The notes: generated by a model from the sequence alone, not told the origin. A DNA stretch of 64,000 nt from Marispirochaeta sp. (GCF_963668165.1 NZ_OY764212.1:310001-374000), one strand, 5' to 3'; counted from the first letter of the stretch, positions 26,467 through 35,879 are shown. Program-made: numbers and translations.

Positions 26467-27707
26467 TCTGCTGCATCCTCTTCAGGAGCTGCTGTCTCCG
26501 GCTCTTCCGTCTCCAATCTGCTGAGTAATTCCCTGGCTTTTACGCCATATCCTTCCGGGTCTGCCTCAACGGCGCTGCTTAAAAAATCCTTTGCCTCTTC
26601 ATCGTTCCGCGCGGAGTAGGCTGTAATTCCCCTGGCATAGTAGATAAGCCCCCGGGAACCGCCCCGCTCCAGGGCCCGCTGGTAGTAATTGTCAGAAACC
26701 GTGTAATCCTGACGGGCGTACTGTATGAGTCCCAGGTAGTAGTAGGGAATGTAATGGTCTTTCTTGAGTTCCAGGGATCGGTTGAAAAGCTCTTCCGCCG
26801 CATCAAAGTCCCCGCGGTTATAAGCGATAATCCCTTCCTGCACAAGATCCGGAAAGGTCTTGACAGTATTGATGTATTCTTCAAAATCGCTAAGGAACAG
26901 GTCCTTGTTCACCCACCCGAATCCCTTGTCTAATACAAGGGTCTCGTTCTCCTGGCGGGACGCATCGGATTTAAGAAAAGAAAGGGTATCCCACAGAATA
27001 CGGTTGTAATCCTTGTTCTCGCTGTTCAGTAAAAAATGGACCAGGCCCCAGCTTTGGGCATAGAAGCTTTCTATACGCCTGTTGGCGGCCGCCACATCCA
27101 TGGTCAGCAGAATCGAAACGGGAATCACCTCGGTATCAAGGGCAATGTAGGTCTTAAGGCTTTTGAGCCATGCCAGGTTTTCATGGTACTCGGCCCGGCC
27201 GCGTTCTGGATTATAGCGGGAGTTTTCCAGGTAGATGGCCATTCCCTTTTGCAGCCAGAGAGGAGGATGGGTGATAAAGCTCTTTAAATACTGAATAAAA
27301 GCGTGATGAACCAGGGAGTTTTCGAATCCGGCCCCTGTTTCATAGCCCACCAGCTCGTTCATTGCCGGATCTGAATACTGAAGATACACAAAGGAATCCT
27401 TCGGTTCACCGATTATATCCTTCAGGTATTTTTTATAGTTCTCCTGGGTCGGGAAAATCCTGACCCGCAGTTTCACCTTTAGCCCGGACCGTTCAAAATG
27501 CAGGTACTCTTCAAAGAGTTCCGCGCAGGCATCCAGCTGCCGGGCAAGGTCCTGAGATCTGGATTCAGGTCCCTGGTAGTGGACCCGGTAATAGTCGCCG
27601 TTCGCCTGGGAAAAATCCGGGGCTTGGGCAAACATAGGACCCGCAACCAGTATCGCCGTAATTATCAGAGTCAGCTTCGCAACTCCGCTGTATTTGGCAC
27701 CCTTCAT
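26397..27707 (-). CDS. Secreted TPR protein with gluzincin-like domain region
   Basis: About 436 residues from the ATG of MKGAKYSG (GGAGGG ten bases upstream), which places a signal peptide at the N-terminus (LTLIITAILVAGPMFAQA). The first half resembles peptidase MA-like modules (YKKYLKDIIGEPKDSFVYLQYSD, LVHHAFIQYLKSF...PPLWLQKGMAIYLE) but has HHAFIQY where an HExxH zinc site would be, so it is probably not a protease. The second half (~300-400) holds at least three TPR units (GIIAYNRGDFDAAEELFNRS and following). The tail is acidic. Overlaps pcnB by 70 bp, tail to tail. Likely a periplasmic or outer-membrane scaffold; function unknown. Confidence 0.6.
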   Translation of the reverse strand: MKGAKYSGVAKLTLIITAILVAGPMFAQAPDFSQANGDYYRVHYQGPESRSQDLARQLDACAELFEEYLHFERSGLKVKLRVRIFPTQENYKKYLKDIIGEPKDSFVYLQYSDPAMNELVGYETGAGFENSLVHHAFIQYLKSFITHPPLWLQKGMAIYLENSRYNPERGRAEYHENLAWLKSLKTYIALDTEVIPVSILLTMDVAAANRRIESFYAQSWGLVHFLLNSENKDYNRILWDTLSFLKSDASRQENETLVLDKGFGWVNKDLFLSDFEEYINTVKTFPDLVQEGIIAYNRGDFDAAEELFNRSLELKKDHYIPYYYLGLIQYARQDYTVSDNYYQRALERGGSRGLIYYARGITAYSARNDEEAKDFLSSAVEADPEGYGVKARELLSRLETEEPETAAPEEDAADQDPAESEDPSEEISEPAPDAGA

Positions 27708-27776
27708 ATATCTGTAACCCTCCTTCCGTGAATTTCCCACTATATCTATCGACACAGAAGCCTATAATCTCAAATT

Positions 27777-28655
27777 CTAGCGGTTTCCCCGGGAACTGAA
27801 GTCCTCAATTATTACGTTTACCTTCTGAATCATGATTCCGGCGTAACGTTCCAGGTTATCAATAAGGTACTCCTGGAACCCGTGCAGATTTCCGGATAAC
27901 TGCACCCCGTAGGGAACATGGATGTGCATGGTCAGAATATAGCCGTGGGAATCGATGCGGGCATGGACCTTCTTCAGGGTAATTGTGGCGTCGTACTCCT
28001 CGGCGCAGTGCAGCACCATCTGGGTCAGGGCGGCCTTGGATATGGCGACTCTTCCCCGTTTTGAGAATTCCGGCCGTACAACGGTTTTTTCAAAGACCTG
28101 CTGTTTTTTCGGGGTAAGGAAGGGCAGCTTGTTTTTTAGAAAGATCTTGACCGAATCGTAGACAATATGGGAATAGTTGCGGGCTATCTCCACCGAAGGC
28201 ACCGGTATAATATGTTTTCCTTCGATTTTCCTGGAACGGATTGCGGTCTCAATCTCATCGGTGGTTGCAATGTCCTCAATCTTGATCATCTTGGAGATTG
28301 AGGGCAGTCGGAGGCGTTTACAGATTCTCGCCACCATCCTTTCGCTGGTACCGATGAGTAGAATGCGTTTGAATCTGGTTTCGTGCAGGGCCGACAGAAC
28401 TTCGGCCCGATGTTCGTGATCGTCAAACAGGGCTGTTTTTATAGCCCCCAGGTAGGCCTTCTCCTTCTTCGCCGATTTTCCCGCTATGATCTTCTGATCA
28501 TGGATCAAGAGCCCATCGTCTATAATAAGTTCTATACCGTACTTCTGGGCAACAAGCTTTGCCCTGAAACTCTTGCCGGTACCGCTGCGTCCCACCAGGG
28601 CAAATACCTTGATTCCTTTAAGCAGGAACTGGATGTGGTTGAATATTCGTTTCAC
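27777..28655 (-). CDS. P-loop protein fused to an Asp23/Gls24-like domain
   Basis: 292 residues, cytoplasmic. A Walker A motif is at 22-29 (GRSGTGKS), followed by nucleotide-kinase-like features (IELIIDDGLLIHDQKII, FKRILLIGTSERMV). The last ~100 residues (GRVAISKAALTQMVLHCAEEYDA to VNVIIEDF) resemble the Asp23/Gls24 (DUF322) fold, which in Firmicutes binds membranes or envelope-stress proteins. No Walker B of canonical form is obvious. The combination suggests a regulatory ATPase for envelope functions, but I do not know its role. It is divergent from the DUF212 gene. Confidence 0.55.
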   Translation of the reverse strand: MKRIFNHIQFLLKGIKVFALVGRSGTGKSFRAKLVAQKYGIELIIDDGLLIHDQKIIAGKSAKKEKAYLGAIKTALFDDHEHRAEVLSALHETRFKRILLIGTSERMVARICKRLRLPSISKMIKIEDIATTDEIETAIRSRKIEGKHIIPVPSVEIARNYSHIVYDSVKIFLKNKLPFLTPKKQQVFEKTVVRPEFSKRGRVAISKAALTQMVLHCAEEYDATITLKKVHARIDSHGYILTMHIHVPYGVQLSGNLHGFQEYLIDNLERYAGIMIQKVNVIIEDFSSRGNR

Positions 28656-28683
28656 ACTGAAACTATACCCTTTTCACCTTGCC

Positions 28684-28712
28684 TTGACAAATGGCAGAGA
28701 GGCAGGGAAAAT
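28684..28712 (+). promoter_or_regulatory. Candidate sigma-70 promoter for the DUF212 gene
   Basis: TTGACA (28684-28689, perfect), 17-bp spacer, GAAAAT (28707-28712, four of six). A short inverted repeat, GCAGG/CCTGC (28702-28718), overlaps the -10 and could be an operator. The gene starts 33 bp further on. Confidence 0.45.
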
Positions 28713-28745
28713 ACCTGCAGCATGATCGCCTGCGGGGTAAGTTAA

Positions 28746-29201
28746 GTGTATCGCCTTCTCAGTCATCCGGTTTTTTTATCGGCGATCTTCGGCTGGTTTA
28801 TGGCTCAGTTCGTCAAGGCCGCCGTTGAATTGTTCAAACCCCGATCCCTCAAATCGCGGGACGTTGTCTATACTCTCCTGTGGCGGACCGGGGGAATGCC
28901 TTCCAGTCACTCCTCGGCAGTAGCAGCTCTTACTACCTCCCTCGGGTTTGTTGAAGGCATGAATTCCCCCATCTTTATCTCCATGTTGTTTTTTTCCATG
29001 CTTGTTATTCGCGATGCCCTTGGTGTGCGCCGGTCGGCGGGTCTGCAGGCTCGGGCCTTGAACAACCTGGGTATGGAGCTGCAAAAACGGTATAAAATCC
29101 CCTTTCATCCGGTAAAAGAGGTTCATGGACATACCCCGGCGGAGGTCTTTATTGGGGCGCTTCTCGGCTTTTTTATCGCTGTTGCGTTCTGCAAATTGTA
29201 A
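28746..29201 (+). CDS. Divergent PAP2-family membrane protein (DUF212, YuiD-like)
   Basis: 151 residues from GTG. The family hallmarks are GGMPSSHSSAVAALTTSLG and VIRDALGVRRSAGLQARALN, with EVHGHTPAEVFIGALLG near the end. These correspond to the acid-phosphatase-like motifs (SH, R, GHTP) of the divergent PAP2 group. Three or four membrane segments are visible. A lipid phosphatase activity is suggested for the superfamily but not proven for DUF212. The next gene starts 16 bp downstream, so they are probably co-transcribed. Confidence 0.85.
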   Translation: MYRLLSHPVFLSAIFGWFMAQFVKAAVELFKPRSLKSRDVVYTLLWRTGGMPSSHSSAVAALTTSLGFVEGMNSPIFISMLFFSMLVIRDALGVRRSAGLQARALNNLGMELQKRYKIPFHPVKEVHGHTPAEVFIGALLGFFIAVAFCKL

Positions 29202-29216
29202 GGGGCTGTGCTTCAT

Positions 29217-30728
29217 ATGAAGCTGTATATGCGTGCGGGACTTTTTATTCTTCTCTATGCAGCAATTTGCATCATGCTTGCTGCCGGCAGGCCCGCGGAG
29301 GGCCCTCTGCAGATCTGGCCTGAATGGTATACCCTGGTTACCCATGACGGCGCCGGCCTGGAGGAGCGTCTTGCCCCGGAGGTAGCGATCCTTTCTCCCC
29401 GGACACTGCAGCTGAGCATTAACGGTTTTGGATCAATGCTGCACATTCCCCTGGAGGGGGTGGAGGAGCGTCTTTCTTCCCGTGACCCGCGGATAGATCC
29501 CTTTATTCGTGCTTTACCGTCCCTTTTTCGGGCCACCTGGCAGGGTAAAGAGGCAGATGTACTCTATATTCAGCGGGACATCAGCCCCCGGAATCTGGAG
29601 GACCTGCTTAAGGAAGAGAACCTCGGACCTGATGATGCTTTTCTGGTCGATACGAGTCGTCCATCAAACCTTCCCCTGGTGATCATTTTTCTGCTTCTTG
29701 CTCTGCCGGTGCTTTTTCTTCAGCCCTGTCACCGCCTGCTTTCGGCGTTTATGCTGCTTCCCTGGGGAATCGGTATTCTCTTTTCCGGCAGGGATGCCGC
29801 CTTTCTCGCCCTCCTGGCCCTGTTTATACTACCCCGTCTGGTCGCCCTGATTGTTCCTTTTCTGCTTCGCCGTTACCATGATAAAGAGACTATTCTGGAG
29901 CCGGCCTTTCGTTATGAGGCTGTTCTGCTGGCCCTGGGGCTTTTTATTGGCATGGCTATGTACGGGGCCTTTGTCTCCTTTACTGATTTTCTGCGTTTTC
30001 CATTTTCCGCAGCCCTGGCGGCTCTTGGCTTGCTGCGTTTCAGGCTGCTGATCGAGGAGTTCCGGCAGCAGAATCTCATTCATCCTCTTTTTATGCCTGT
30101 TGACCTGGTCTACTCCGGAGAGAAGGCCGGGAGAATGTCCCTGCAGGCCGTTGCTGCCGCTGCTGGTATGCTCCTTGTTCTTCTGCTGCCTGCAGGTCCG
30201 GAGGATACTGAACTCAAGCTGCCGGTGCCGGTGGAGGTCGCCCTGCCGTCTCAGGATCTTGACCGGAGTCTGCAGCTTCTGTCGAAGCTGGGACAGGAGA
30301 ATGGTACTCCTTCGCTGACCCTCTACCTGACTCACCGTTATTACCAGGAAAACTACATGTACGGTCCTGCTTTTACTCTTCCCGAACTGAACGGAGAGCT
30401 TTCAATCGGGAGCTACCGGAGGGACGAGGGGAGGATTCTGTCGGGAAGAAATACTGTATGGCGGTTTACAGATATTTGGTATAAAGATATAATCAGCAAC
30501 GATACCGATCGAATAATTGATTTTTTCATTCACGAAGGCATACCGAAAGGTATTCTACGCACTTCGATTACCTTCGGCCGAACTCCTGTTTACGGGGTCT
30601 ACACGGGCTTCGGACTCCTGTTCTCCTTTGCTGCTATACGTTTGTTCCAGGGCGCAAGGGGAAGAAGGCAATTAATCGGCTGCAGCAATAGAAGATTCGA
30701 ACCAAGGAGAATGAGCCAAACTGCATGA
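29217..30728 (+). CDS. Multi-pass membrane protein of unknown function
   Basis: About 503 residues from ATG at 29217; AGGGG 11 bases upstream favours it over a GTG at 29208. There is an N-terminal signal or anchor, a soluble ~130-residue domain, then a block of roughly seven hydrophobic segments (~160-330), and a C-terminal soluble domain ending with a last helix (GVYTGFGLLFSFAAIRLF). I recognise no family. It overlaps the rnfC start by 4 bp, which ties it to the Rnf operon, although Rnf operons elsewhere do not include such a gene as far as I know. Confidence 0.5.
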   Translation: MKLYMRAGLFILLYAAICIMLAAGRPAEGPLQIWPEWYTLVTHDGAGLEERLAPEVAILSPRTLQLSINGFGSMLHIPLEGVEERLSSRDPRIDPFIRALPSLFRATWQGKEADVLYIQRDISPRNLEDLLKEENLGPDDAFLVDTSRPSNLPLVIIFLLLALPVLFLQPCHRLLSAFMLLPWGIGILFSGRDAAFLALLALFILPRLVALIVPFLLRRYHDKETILEPAFRYEAVLLALGLFIGMAMYGAFVSFTDFLRFPFSAALAALGLLRFRLLIEEFRQQNLIHPLFMPVDLVYSGEKAGRMSLQAVAAAAGMLLVLLLPAGPEDTELKLPVPVEVALPSQDLDRSLQLLSKLGQENGTPSLTLYLTHRYYQENYMYGPAFTLPELNGELSIGSYRRDEGRILSGRNTVWRFTDIWYKDIISNDTDRIIDFFIHEGIPKGILRTSITFGRTPVYGVYTGFGLLFSFAAIRLFQGARGRRQLIGCSNRRFEPRRMSQTA

Positions 30729-32086
30729 AAACAATACACGAGAATAAGACCGTTTTCACCTTCACCAGGGGGGGGATACATCCTCCTGAGAACAAGCATT
30801 ACAGCGAAGGGATCGGGATTCAGGACGCGCCTGTTCCGGAACTATTTGTTGTTCCCCTTTCGCAGCATCTTGGAAGTCCCGCCGAGCCTGTGGTTGCTGA
30901 AGGTGACACAGTTGCCTGCGGCGATTTACTGGCAAAATCCAGCGGGTTTATTTCCGCCAATGTACACAGCCCCTGTGCGGGAGAGGTCAAGGAGTTTACC
31001 CAGGTCTTTCTGCCCCACGGCGGCAGATCAAAGGCTGTGGTAATAGCCTCCGACGGCTCTGCCGCACCGGAATTCCCCGAGACCGACGACTGGAAGTCCC
31101 TGGGCAAGGAGGAGATACTCAAAGCCATCGCGGATTACGGCATCGTCGGCATGGGAGGGGCCACCTTTCCTGCACATGTCAAGTTTTCCCCCCCCAAGGG
31201 GTACAGCACCGAGTACCTGGTAATAAACGGAGCTGAATGTGAACCCTACCTGACCTCAGACCACCGTCTGATGCTGGAAAAGACGGAGGAGCTCTTTAAG
31301 GGGATGAAGATACTTTATTCCGTACTGGAACCCAAAGAGGTTCGCATCGGAATAGAAAAGAACAAACCCGATGCCATTGCCCGCATGCAGGAGTTTGCCG
31401 CCAGGGCGGATTTTCCGGTTCGGGTTTTTCCAATGAAAGTAAAGTATCCCCAGGGAGACGAAAAACAGCTCCTGAAGTCGGTAATTAACCGCGAGGTGCC
31501 CTCCGGAGCCCTGCCCATCGAAGTCGGTGCAGTAGTTTCCAATATCGGGACGGTAAACGCGATCTACGAGGCCGTGGCCTGTAAAAAAGCCCTGTACGAA
31601 CGGGTAGTAACCGTATCCGGCGGGGGGATAAAAAAACCGGTCAACCTGAAGGCCAGGGTAGGTACCCCCGTAAGCATGCTGATCCAGCAGGCAGGGGGCA
31701 CCGTGGATGGAGTAGTCAAACTTGTAGCCGGCGGGCCCATGATGGGCTTTGCCTTCTTCGATCCCGACACTCCTGTTACAAAGGGGACTTCCGGCATCCT
31801 GGCCCTGACAGAAAAGGAACTCCACCGCAGCAGGGAGACCGCCTGTATCTCCTGCGGCCGCTGTATTGCCGCCTGCCCAATGGGCCTGAATCCGACACGT
31901 CTGTTCAAGCTCCTGGATCATCAGGAGTATGAAGAGGCCATGGCAATCGGTCTTCTGGACTGCAAGGAGTGCGGCTGCTGCGGTTTCTCCTGTCCCGCCC
32001 ATATTCCCCTGGTACAGGGCATGAAGGGCGGTAAGTACGAACTGCGGCGGCGCAAAGCGCGAAAGGATGCGGCGGCCAGGGCCTGA
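30725..32086 (+). CDS. rnfC: Rnf complex subunit C
   Basis: 453 residues. An N-terminal RnfC barrel-sandwich region (GGIHPPENK, AEGDTVACGDLLAK) is followed by the NADH/FMN-binding Nqo1-like domain (GIVGMGGATFPAHVKF, VINGAECEPYLTSDHRLM). Two [4Fe-4S] sets lie near the C-terminus: CISCGRCIAACP and CKECGCCGFSCP. RnfC is the NAD-side subunit of the ion-pumping ferredoxin:NAD+ oxidoreductase. It lacks the long repeat-rich C-terminal extension seen in gammaproteobacteria. First of six contiguous rnf genes in the order C-D-G-E-A-B. Confidence 0.96.
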   Translation: MKTIHENKTVFTFTRGGIHPPENKHYSEGIGIQDAPVPELFVVPLSQHLGSPAEPVVAEGDTVACGDLLAKSSGFISANVHSPCAGEVKEFTQVFLPHGGRSKAVVIASDGSAAPEFPETDDWKSLGKEEILKAIADYGIVGMGGATFPAHVKFSPPKGYSTEYLVINGAECEPYLTSDHRLMLEKTEELFKGMKILYSVLEPKEVRIGIEKNKPDAIARMQEFAARADFPVRVFPMKVKYPQGDEKQLLKSVINREVPSGALPIEVGAVVSNIGTVNAIYEAVACKKALYERVVTVSGGGIKKPVNLKARVGTPVSMLIQQAGGTVDGVVKLVAGGPMMGFAFFDPDTPVTKGTSGILALTEKELHRSRETACISCGRCIAACPMGLNPTRLFKLLDHQEYEEAMAIGLLDCKECGCCGFSCPAHIPLVQGMKGGKYELRRRKARKDAAARA

Positions 32087-32130
32087 GGCCCCTGGTTAAT
32101 GCATAAACTCTATACAGATATGAGGTTAGG

Positions 32131-33216
32131 ATGAATACCGATTCCCTTATAATCACATCATCACCGCACATCCACCACAGGGATACCACCGCATCGATTA
32201 TGTGGCGCGTTTCAGCTGCCCTGGCTCCTGCGGCTCTGTGGGGTGTGTACCAGTTCGGGCTCTCGAGCCTGGTCGTACTCCTGGTATCGATTGCAAGTTG
32301 TCTGCTCTTTGAATATCTGGCCGGGCGTGCTGCCGGCCGCTTTACTCTGAACGACGGCAGCGCCTTTCTTACCGGTCTTCTGGTGGGAATGAACATGCCC
32401 GGTGCAATTCCGCTCTATATTCCGGTCGTTGCGTCGGCCTTCGCCATTCTGGTAGTAAAATGGACCTTCGGCGGTCTGGGACGCAACTGGATGAATCCCG
32501 CCCTCGCGGGACGGGTCTTTGTCTTTTTCTCCTGGACCGGAGATATGACATCCTGGCCGGTCCCGCGAGGTATGCGTCTGGATGCTGTGACCATGTCTAC
32601 GCCTTTGAGCAGCGTCAAGACGGGACTGCTTGAGATTACCGAACCTGTATCCGGCCCCATGGCTCTGCTGCGGGATCTCAGGTTTCCGGTGAGCGAAATG
32701 GATATGAACCTGACGGCCTCCCTGCGGGGAATCTTCCCCGGCCTGGAAAACGGCTATATGGATCTTTTTCTGGGGAATATTCCCGGCTGTATCGGCGAGG
32801 CCTCAGCGCTGCTGCTCCTTCTCGGGGGCATCTACCTGATGCTGGTAAAGATCGTTAACTGGGAGATTGTTGCCTCCTATGCTGCCAGCTTTATGGTACT
32901 GATCTTCCTGTTTGCCGGAATCCCCTTCGGCGCCGGTCTCTTTGCCGGTGATGTTCTGTTTCACATCCTGTCCGGCGGGTTCATGCTGGGGCTTCTGTTT
33001 ATGGCCACCGACATGGTTTCTTCGCCCCTGACAAAGAAGGGTATGCTGATCTACGGTGCCGGCATCGGCTTTCTTACCTTTATTATCCGGATTTTCGGCT
33101 CTTTTCCAGAGGGAGTTTCCCTTGCGATAATCCTGATGAATATTTTCGTGCCGATGATTAATCGATATACCCAGCCGAAACTCTTCGGCGAAGTCCGCAC
33201 GGAGGCCGCCAAATGA
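32131..33216 (+). CDS. rnfD: Rnf complex subunit D
   Basis: 361 residues, about nine to ten hydrophobic helices. Signature stretches are SSPHIHHRDTT at the N-terminus, NDGSAFLTGLLVGMNMPG and GGLGRNWMNPALAGR. The covalent FMN site is expected at DAVTMSTPL, where Thr would carry the flavin. ATDMVSSPLTKKG near the end is typical. It is a membrane core subunit of the Rnf pump. The stop overlaps the rnfG start by 4 bp. Confidence 0.96.
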   Translation: MNTDSLIITSSPHIHHRDTTASIMWRVSAALAPAALWGVYQFGLSSLVVLLVSIASCLLFEYLAGRAAGRFTLNDGSAFLTGLLVGMNMPGAIPLYIPVVASAFAILVVKWTFGGLGRNWMNPALAGRVFVFFSWTGDMTSWPVPRGMRLDAVTMSTPLSSVKTGLLEITEPVSGPMALLRDLRFPVSEMDMNLTASLRGIFPGLENGYMDLFLGNIPGCIGEASALLLLLGGIYLMLVKIVNWEIVASYAASFMVLIFLFAGIPFGAGLFAGDVLFHILSGGFMLGLLFMATDMVSSPLTKKGMLIYGAGIGFLTFIIRIFGSFPEGVSLAIILMNIFVPMINRYTQPKLFGEVRTEAAK

Positions 33217-33773
33217 AAAACGTGACTGTAATCGGCGGCAAACTTGCCCTTATCTGTGCGGTGGCTGCTTTCAGCCTGGGACTTGCCAATGCGCTGACTG
33301 CTCCCCGCATCGAGGAACTCAGGCGTGCTCGCCTGCAGGCAGCACTGGCGGCAGTTATTCCGGAAGGTTCCGCCGGAGAATACGAAGCGGTCGCCGACAA
33401 CGGTGTCGTCCGGGGATACTACCCGGTAACCAGCTCCTCCGGCGAAAATGTCGGGTATGTTCTGCGTCTGGTAGGCTCCGGTTACGGGGGAGACCTGAAC
33501 ATGATCGCCTCGTATCTTAAAGACGGAACGGTCCACTCCGCCGTGCTTATGGATAACCAGGAAACGCCGGGATTAGGAAAAGAGGCGGAAAAGCCTGAAT
33601 ACATGCATATGTTCAAGGGAACCGGCGGAGAGAAGGGCGTACCCTACAGAAAGAGCCAGCTGCCTCAGGAACAGGCGGACTCCATCTCCGGTGCTACCAT
33701 AACCTTTACCGGTATCGGCCGGGCCCTTTCTACCGGCAGTGAGTTTGCTGCTGAACTGGGAGGAACAGAATGA
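33213..33773 (+). CDS. rnfG: Rnf complex subunit G (FMN-binding)
   Basis: 186 residues with a single N-terminal membrane helix and an extracytoplasmic FMN-binding domain. The flavinylation motif is SGAT in DSISGATITFTG, where Thr carries FMN by a phosphodiester bond. ETPGLGKEAEKPEY is another conserved part. It overlaps rnfD and rnfE by 4 bp each. A flavin transferase (ApbE) is needed for maturation, but none is in the window. Confidence 0.96.
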   Translation: MKNVTVIGGKLALICAVAAFSLGLANALTAPRIEELRRARLQAALAAVIPEGSAGEYEAVADNGVVRGYYPVTSSSGENVGYVLRLVGSGYGGDLNMIASYLKDGTVHSAVLMDNQETPGLGKEAEKPEYMHMFKGTGGEKGVPYRKSQLPQEQADSISGATITFTGIGRALSTGSEFAAELGGTE

Positions 33774-34438
33774 TTCGTGAATTTACCAAGGGGATCTTTA
33801 AAGAGAACCCCATTTTTGTTGTCCTTCTTGGACTGTGTCCCGCCCTTGGTGTTTCTACCAAAGTTATCAATGCCCTTGGAATGGGGGCGGGGACTTTATT
33901 TGTGCTTGTCGGGTCGAATATTTTCGTCTCTCTGTTAAAAGGGTTTATTCCCGAAAAGGTCCGCATTCCTTCATACATTGTCATTATCGCCTCTTTCGTT
34001 ACCATTGTAGAAATGGTTATGCAGGCCTATGCTCCGGACCTCTTTAACAGTCTCGGTGTTTTTGTACCCCTTATCGTGGTTAACTGTATTATCCTGGGCC
34101 GTGCCGAGGCTTTCGCCAGTAAAAACAGACTGATGCCTTCGGTTATGGATGCCTTAGGGATGGGTATCGGCTTTACTCTCGGCCTGACCGCGATTTCCCT
34201 GGTGCGTGAGTTCTTTGGTAACGGGACCATCACACTTTTTCCGATTACTCCTTTAGGTTTCGACGGGATTATCAGGATTCCGCTGATCTATCAGTCCCCG
34301 GCCAGGATCATGACCCTTGCTGCCGGTGCCCTGCTGGTAATCGGCTATCTGAAGGCCCTTCTCAACTACTACGAGGAGAAAAAGAAGAACGCGCCGAAAG
34401 ATGAACAACCGGTAAAGGAGGCCGCTTTAGCGGAATAA
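33770..34438 (+). CDS. rnfE: Rnf complex subunit E
   Basis: 222 residues with six hydrophobic segments. FTKGIFKENPIFVVLLGLCPALGVS at the N-terminus and VPLIVVNCIILGRAEAFASKN in the middle are the family signatures; the conserved Cys residues of LCPALG and NCIILGRAE are those proposed to coordinate a buried iron centre with RnfA. The tail is Lys/Glu-rich. Confidence 0.96.
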   Translation: MIREFTKGIFKENPIFVVLLGLCPALGVSTKVINALGMGAGTLFVLVGSNIFVSLLKGFIPEKVRIPSYIVIIASFVTIVEMVMQAYAPDLFNSLGVFVPLIVVNCIILGRAEAFASKNRLMPSVMDALGMGIGFTLGLTAISLVREFFGNGTITLFPITPLGFDGIIRIPLIYQSPARIMTLAAGALLVIGYLKALLNYYEEKKKNAPKDEQPVKEAALAE

Positions 34439-34441
34439 ACC

Positions 34442-35038
34442 ATGATCTACATTGGATTATTTATCACCTTTGTTTTTATAAATAACTTTATTCTGACCCA
34501 GTTTCTTGGAATCTGTCCCTTTATCGGGGTATCGAAGAATGTAGAATCCGCCGTGGGTATGGGGTTCGCAGTCATCTTTGTTATGTCCATCGCCACGCTG
34601 GCAACCTGGATAATCTACCACTGGATTCTGGTTCCCCTGGACCTCACGTTCTTGAGGACCATCTCCTTTATCCTGGTAATTGCCTCCCTGGTTCAGCTGG
34701 TGGAGATGGTGATTCAGAAGGTTTCTCCCGCCCTCTACAAAGCCCTGGGGATCTATCTTCCCCTGATTACCACCAACTGTGCCGTAATGGGTATGGCGGT
34801 TATCGCGGTCCAGAATAACTATAATGCTCTGGAAAGCTTTATTGCCGGTTTCTCCGCGGGGGTAGGATTTCTTCTTGCTATCGTGCTGATGTCCACCATT
34901 CGGGAAAAGCTCGACACCGAGTGGATCCCCAAGCCCTTTCAGGGGGTATCTATAGCCTTTATTACCGGCGGACTGATGGCAATGGCGTTCATGGCCTTCG
35001 ATAAAACCCTCCTGAATAATCTGTTTCCCGGACTATAG
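34442..35038 (+). CDS. rnfA: Rnf complex subunit A
   Basis: 198 residues, six hydrophobic segments, homologous to RnfE in inverted topology. NNFILTQFLGICPFIGVSKN and LPLITTNCAVMGMAVI contain the paired cysteines. Starts three bases after rnfE stops. Membrane core of the Rnf ion pump. Confidence 0.96.
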   Translation: MIYIGLFITFVFINNFILTQFLGICPFIGVSKNVESAVGMGFAVIFVMSIATLATWIIYHWILVPLDLTFLRTISFILVIASLVQLVEMVIQKVSPALYKALGIYLPLITTNCAVMGMAVIAVQNNYNALESFIAGFSAGVGFLLAIVLMSTIREKLDTEWIPKPFQGVSIAFITGGLMAMAFMAFDKTLLNNLFPGL

Positions 35039-35046
35039 GAGCGACC

Positions 35047-35856
35047 ATGAGTATTATTTCTGCGCTTTACGCTTTAGCTGTTGTCGGAGTTCTCGGTATT
35101 CTCTTCGGTTCAGGTCTCGCGATAGCTTCGCGGGTACTGGCAGTGGAGAAGGACCGCCGGATCGAAGAGGTAGAAGCTGTACTTCCGGGTATAAATTGCG
35201 GGGCCTGCGGTTTTGCCGGATGCGCAGCCTACGCGGAGGGTATGGTCAAGCAGGATGCCGAAATCAGCCTCTGTTCCCCCGGTGGTCAGGAAGTCATGGT
35301 GGCCCTGGGAAAGATTCTCGGCAAAGAGGTTGACCTGAACAAGGAGAAGATGGTAGCCCAGGTACACTGCCGGGGCAACCTCGAGAGGTCCGTATACAAG
35401 TTTCACTATGAGGGTGTTGAAGACTGCGTCAGCGCTCATCTGCTGTTCGGCGGCGACAAGGAATGCCCCTACGGCTGTCTGGGTCTTGGCAGCTGCATAA
35501 AGATCTGCCCGGTGGACGCAATCTCATACGATGAGGACAATTGCGTATGGGTTGATAAGGACAAGTGTATCTCCTGCGGCAAGTGTGTCGATATATGCCC
35601 AACCGGCGTTATACGCATGATTCCCTATTCGGCGGACAAGATAGTTGCCTGTAATTCAACCGACAAGGGTGCAGTTACAAAGAAATACTGTACAGTCGGG
35701 TGTATCGGGTGTAAGCTATGCGAGAAGAAGTCTCCAGAGGGGGGATTTCTAGTAAACAGTTTCCTGGCTAAAATTGATTACGCCCACAAAGGTGAGCGTG
35801 AGGCGGCTGCTGAAGCCTGTCCTCCGAAGTGTATTATAGCCGCGGATAAAAAATAA
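35047..35856 (+). CDS. rnfB: Rnf complex subunit B (Fe-S)
   Basis: 269 residues. One N-terminal membrane helix, then the four-Cys motif NCGACGFAGCAAYAEG for a [4Fe-4S] cluster, followed by ferredoxin-like clusters CLGLGSCIKICP and CISCGKCVDICP. A further Cys-rich stretch near the C-terminus (CTVGCIGCKLCEKKSP plus ACPPKC) would hold more clusters, as in other bacterial RnfB proteins with extended C-termini. It accepts electrons from reduced ferredoxin. Last gene of the rnf set, 8 bp after rnfA. Confidence 0.96.
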   Translation: MSIISALYALAVVGVLGILFGSGLAIASRVLAVEKDRRIEEVEAVLPGINCGACGFAGCAAYAEGMVKQDAEISLCSPGGQEVMVALGKILGKEVDLNKEKMVAQVHCRGNLERSVYKFHYEGVEDCVSAHLLFGGDKECPYGCLGLGSCIKICPVDAISYDEDNCVWVDKDKCISCGKCVDICPTGVIRMIPYSADKIVACNSTDKGAVTKKYCTVGCIGCKLCEKKSPEGGFLVNSFLAKIDYAHKGEREAAAEACPPKCIIAADKK

Positions 35857-35879
35857 AAAAGGGAAAAACTATTTCTGTA

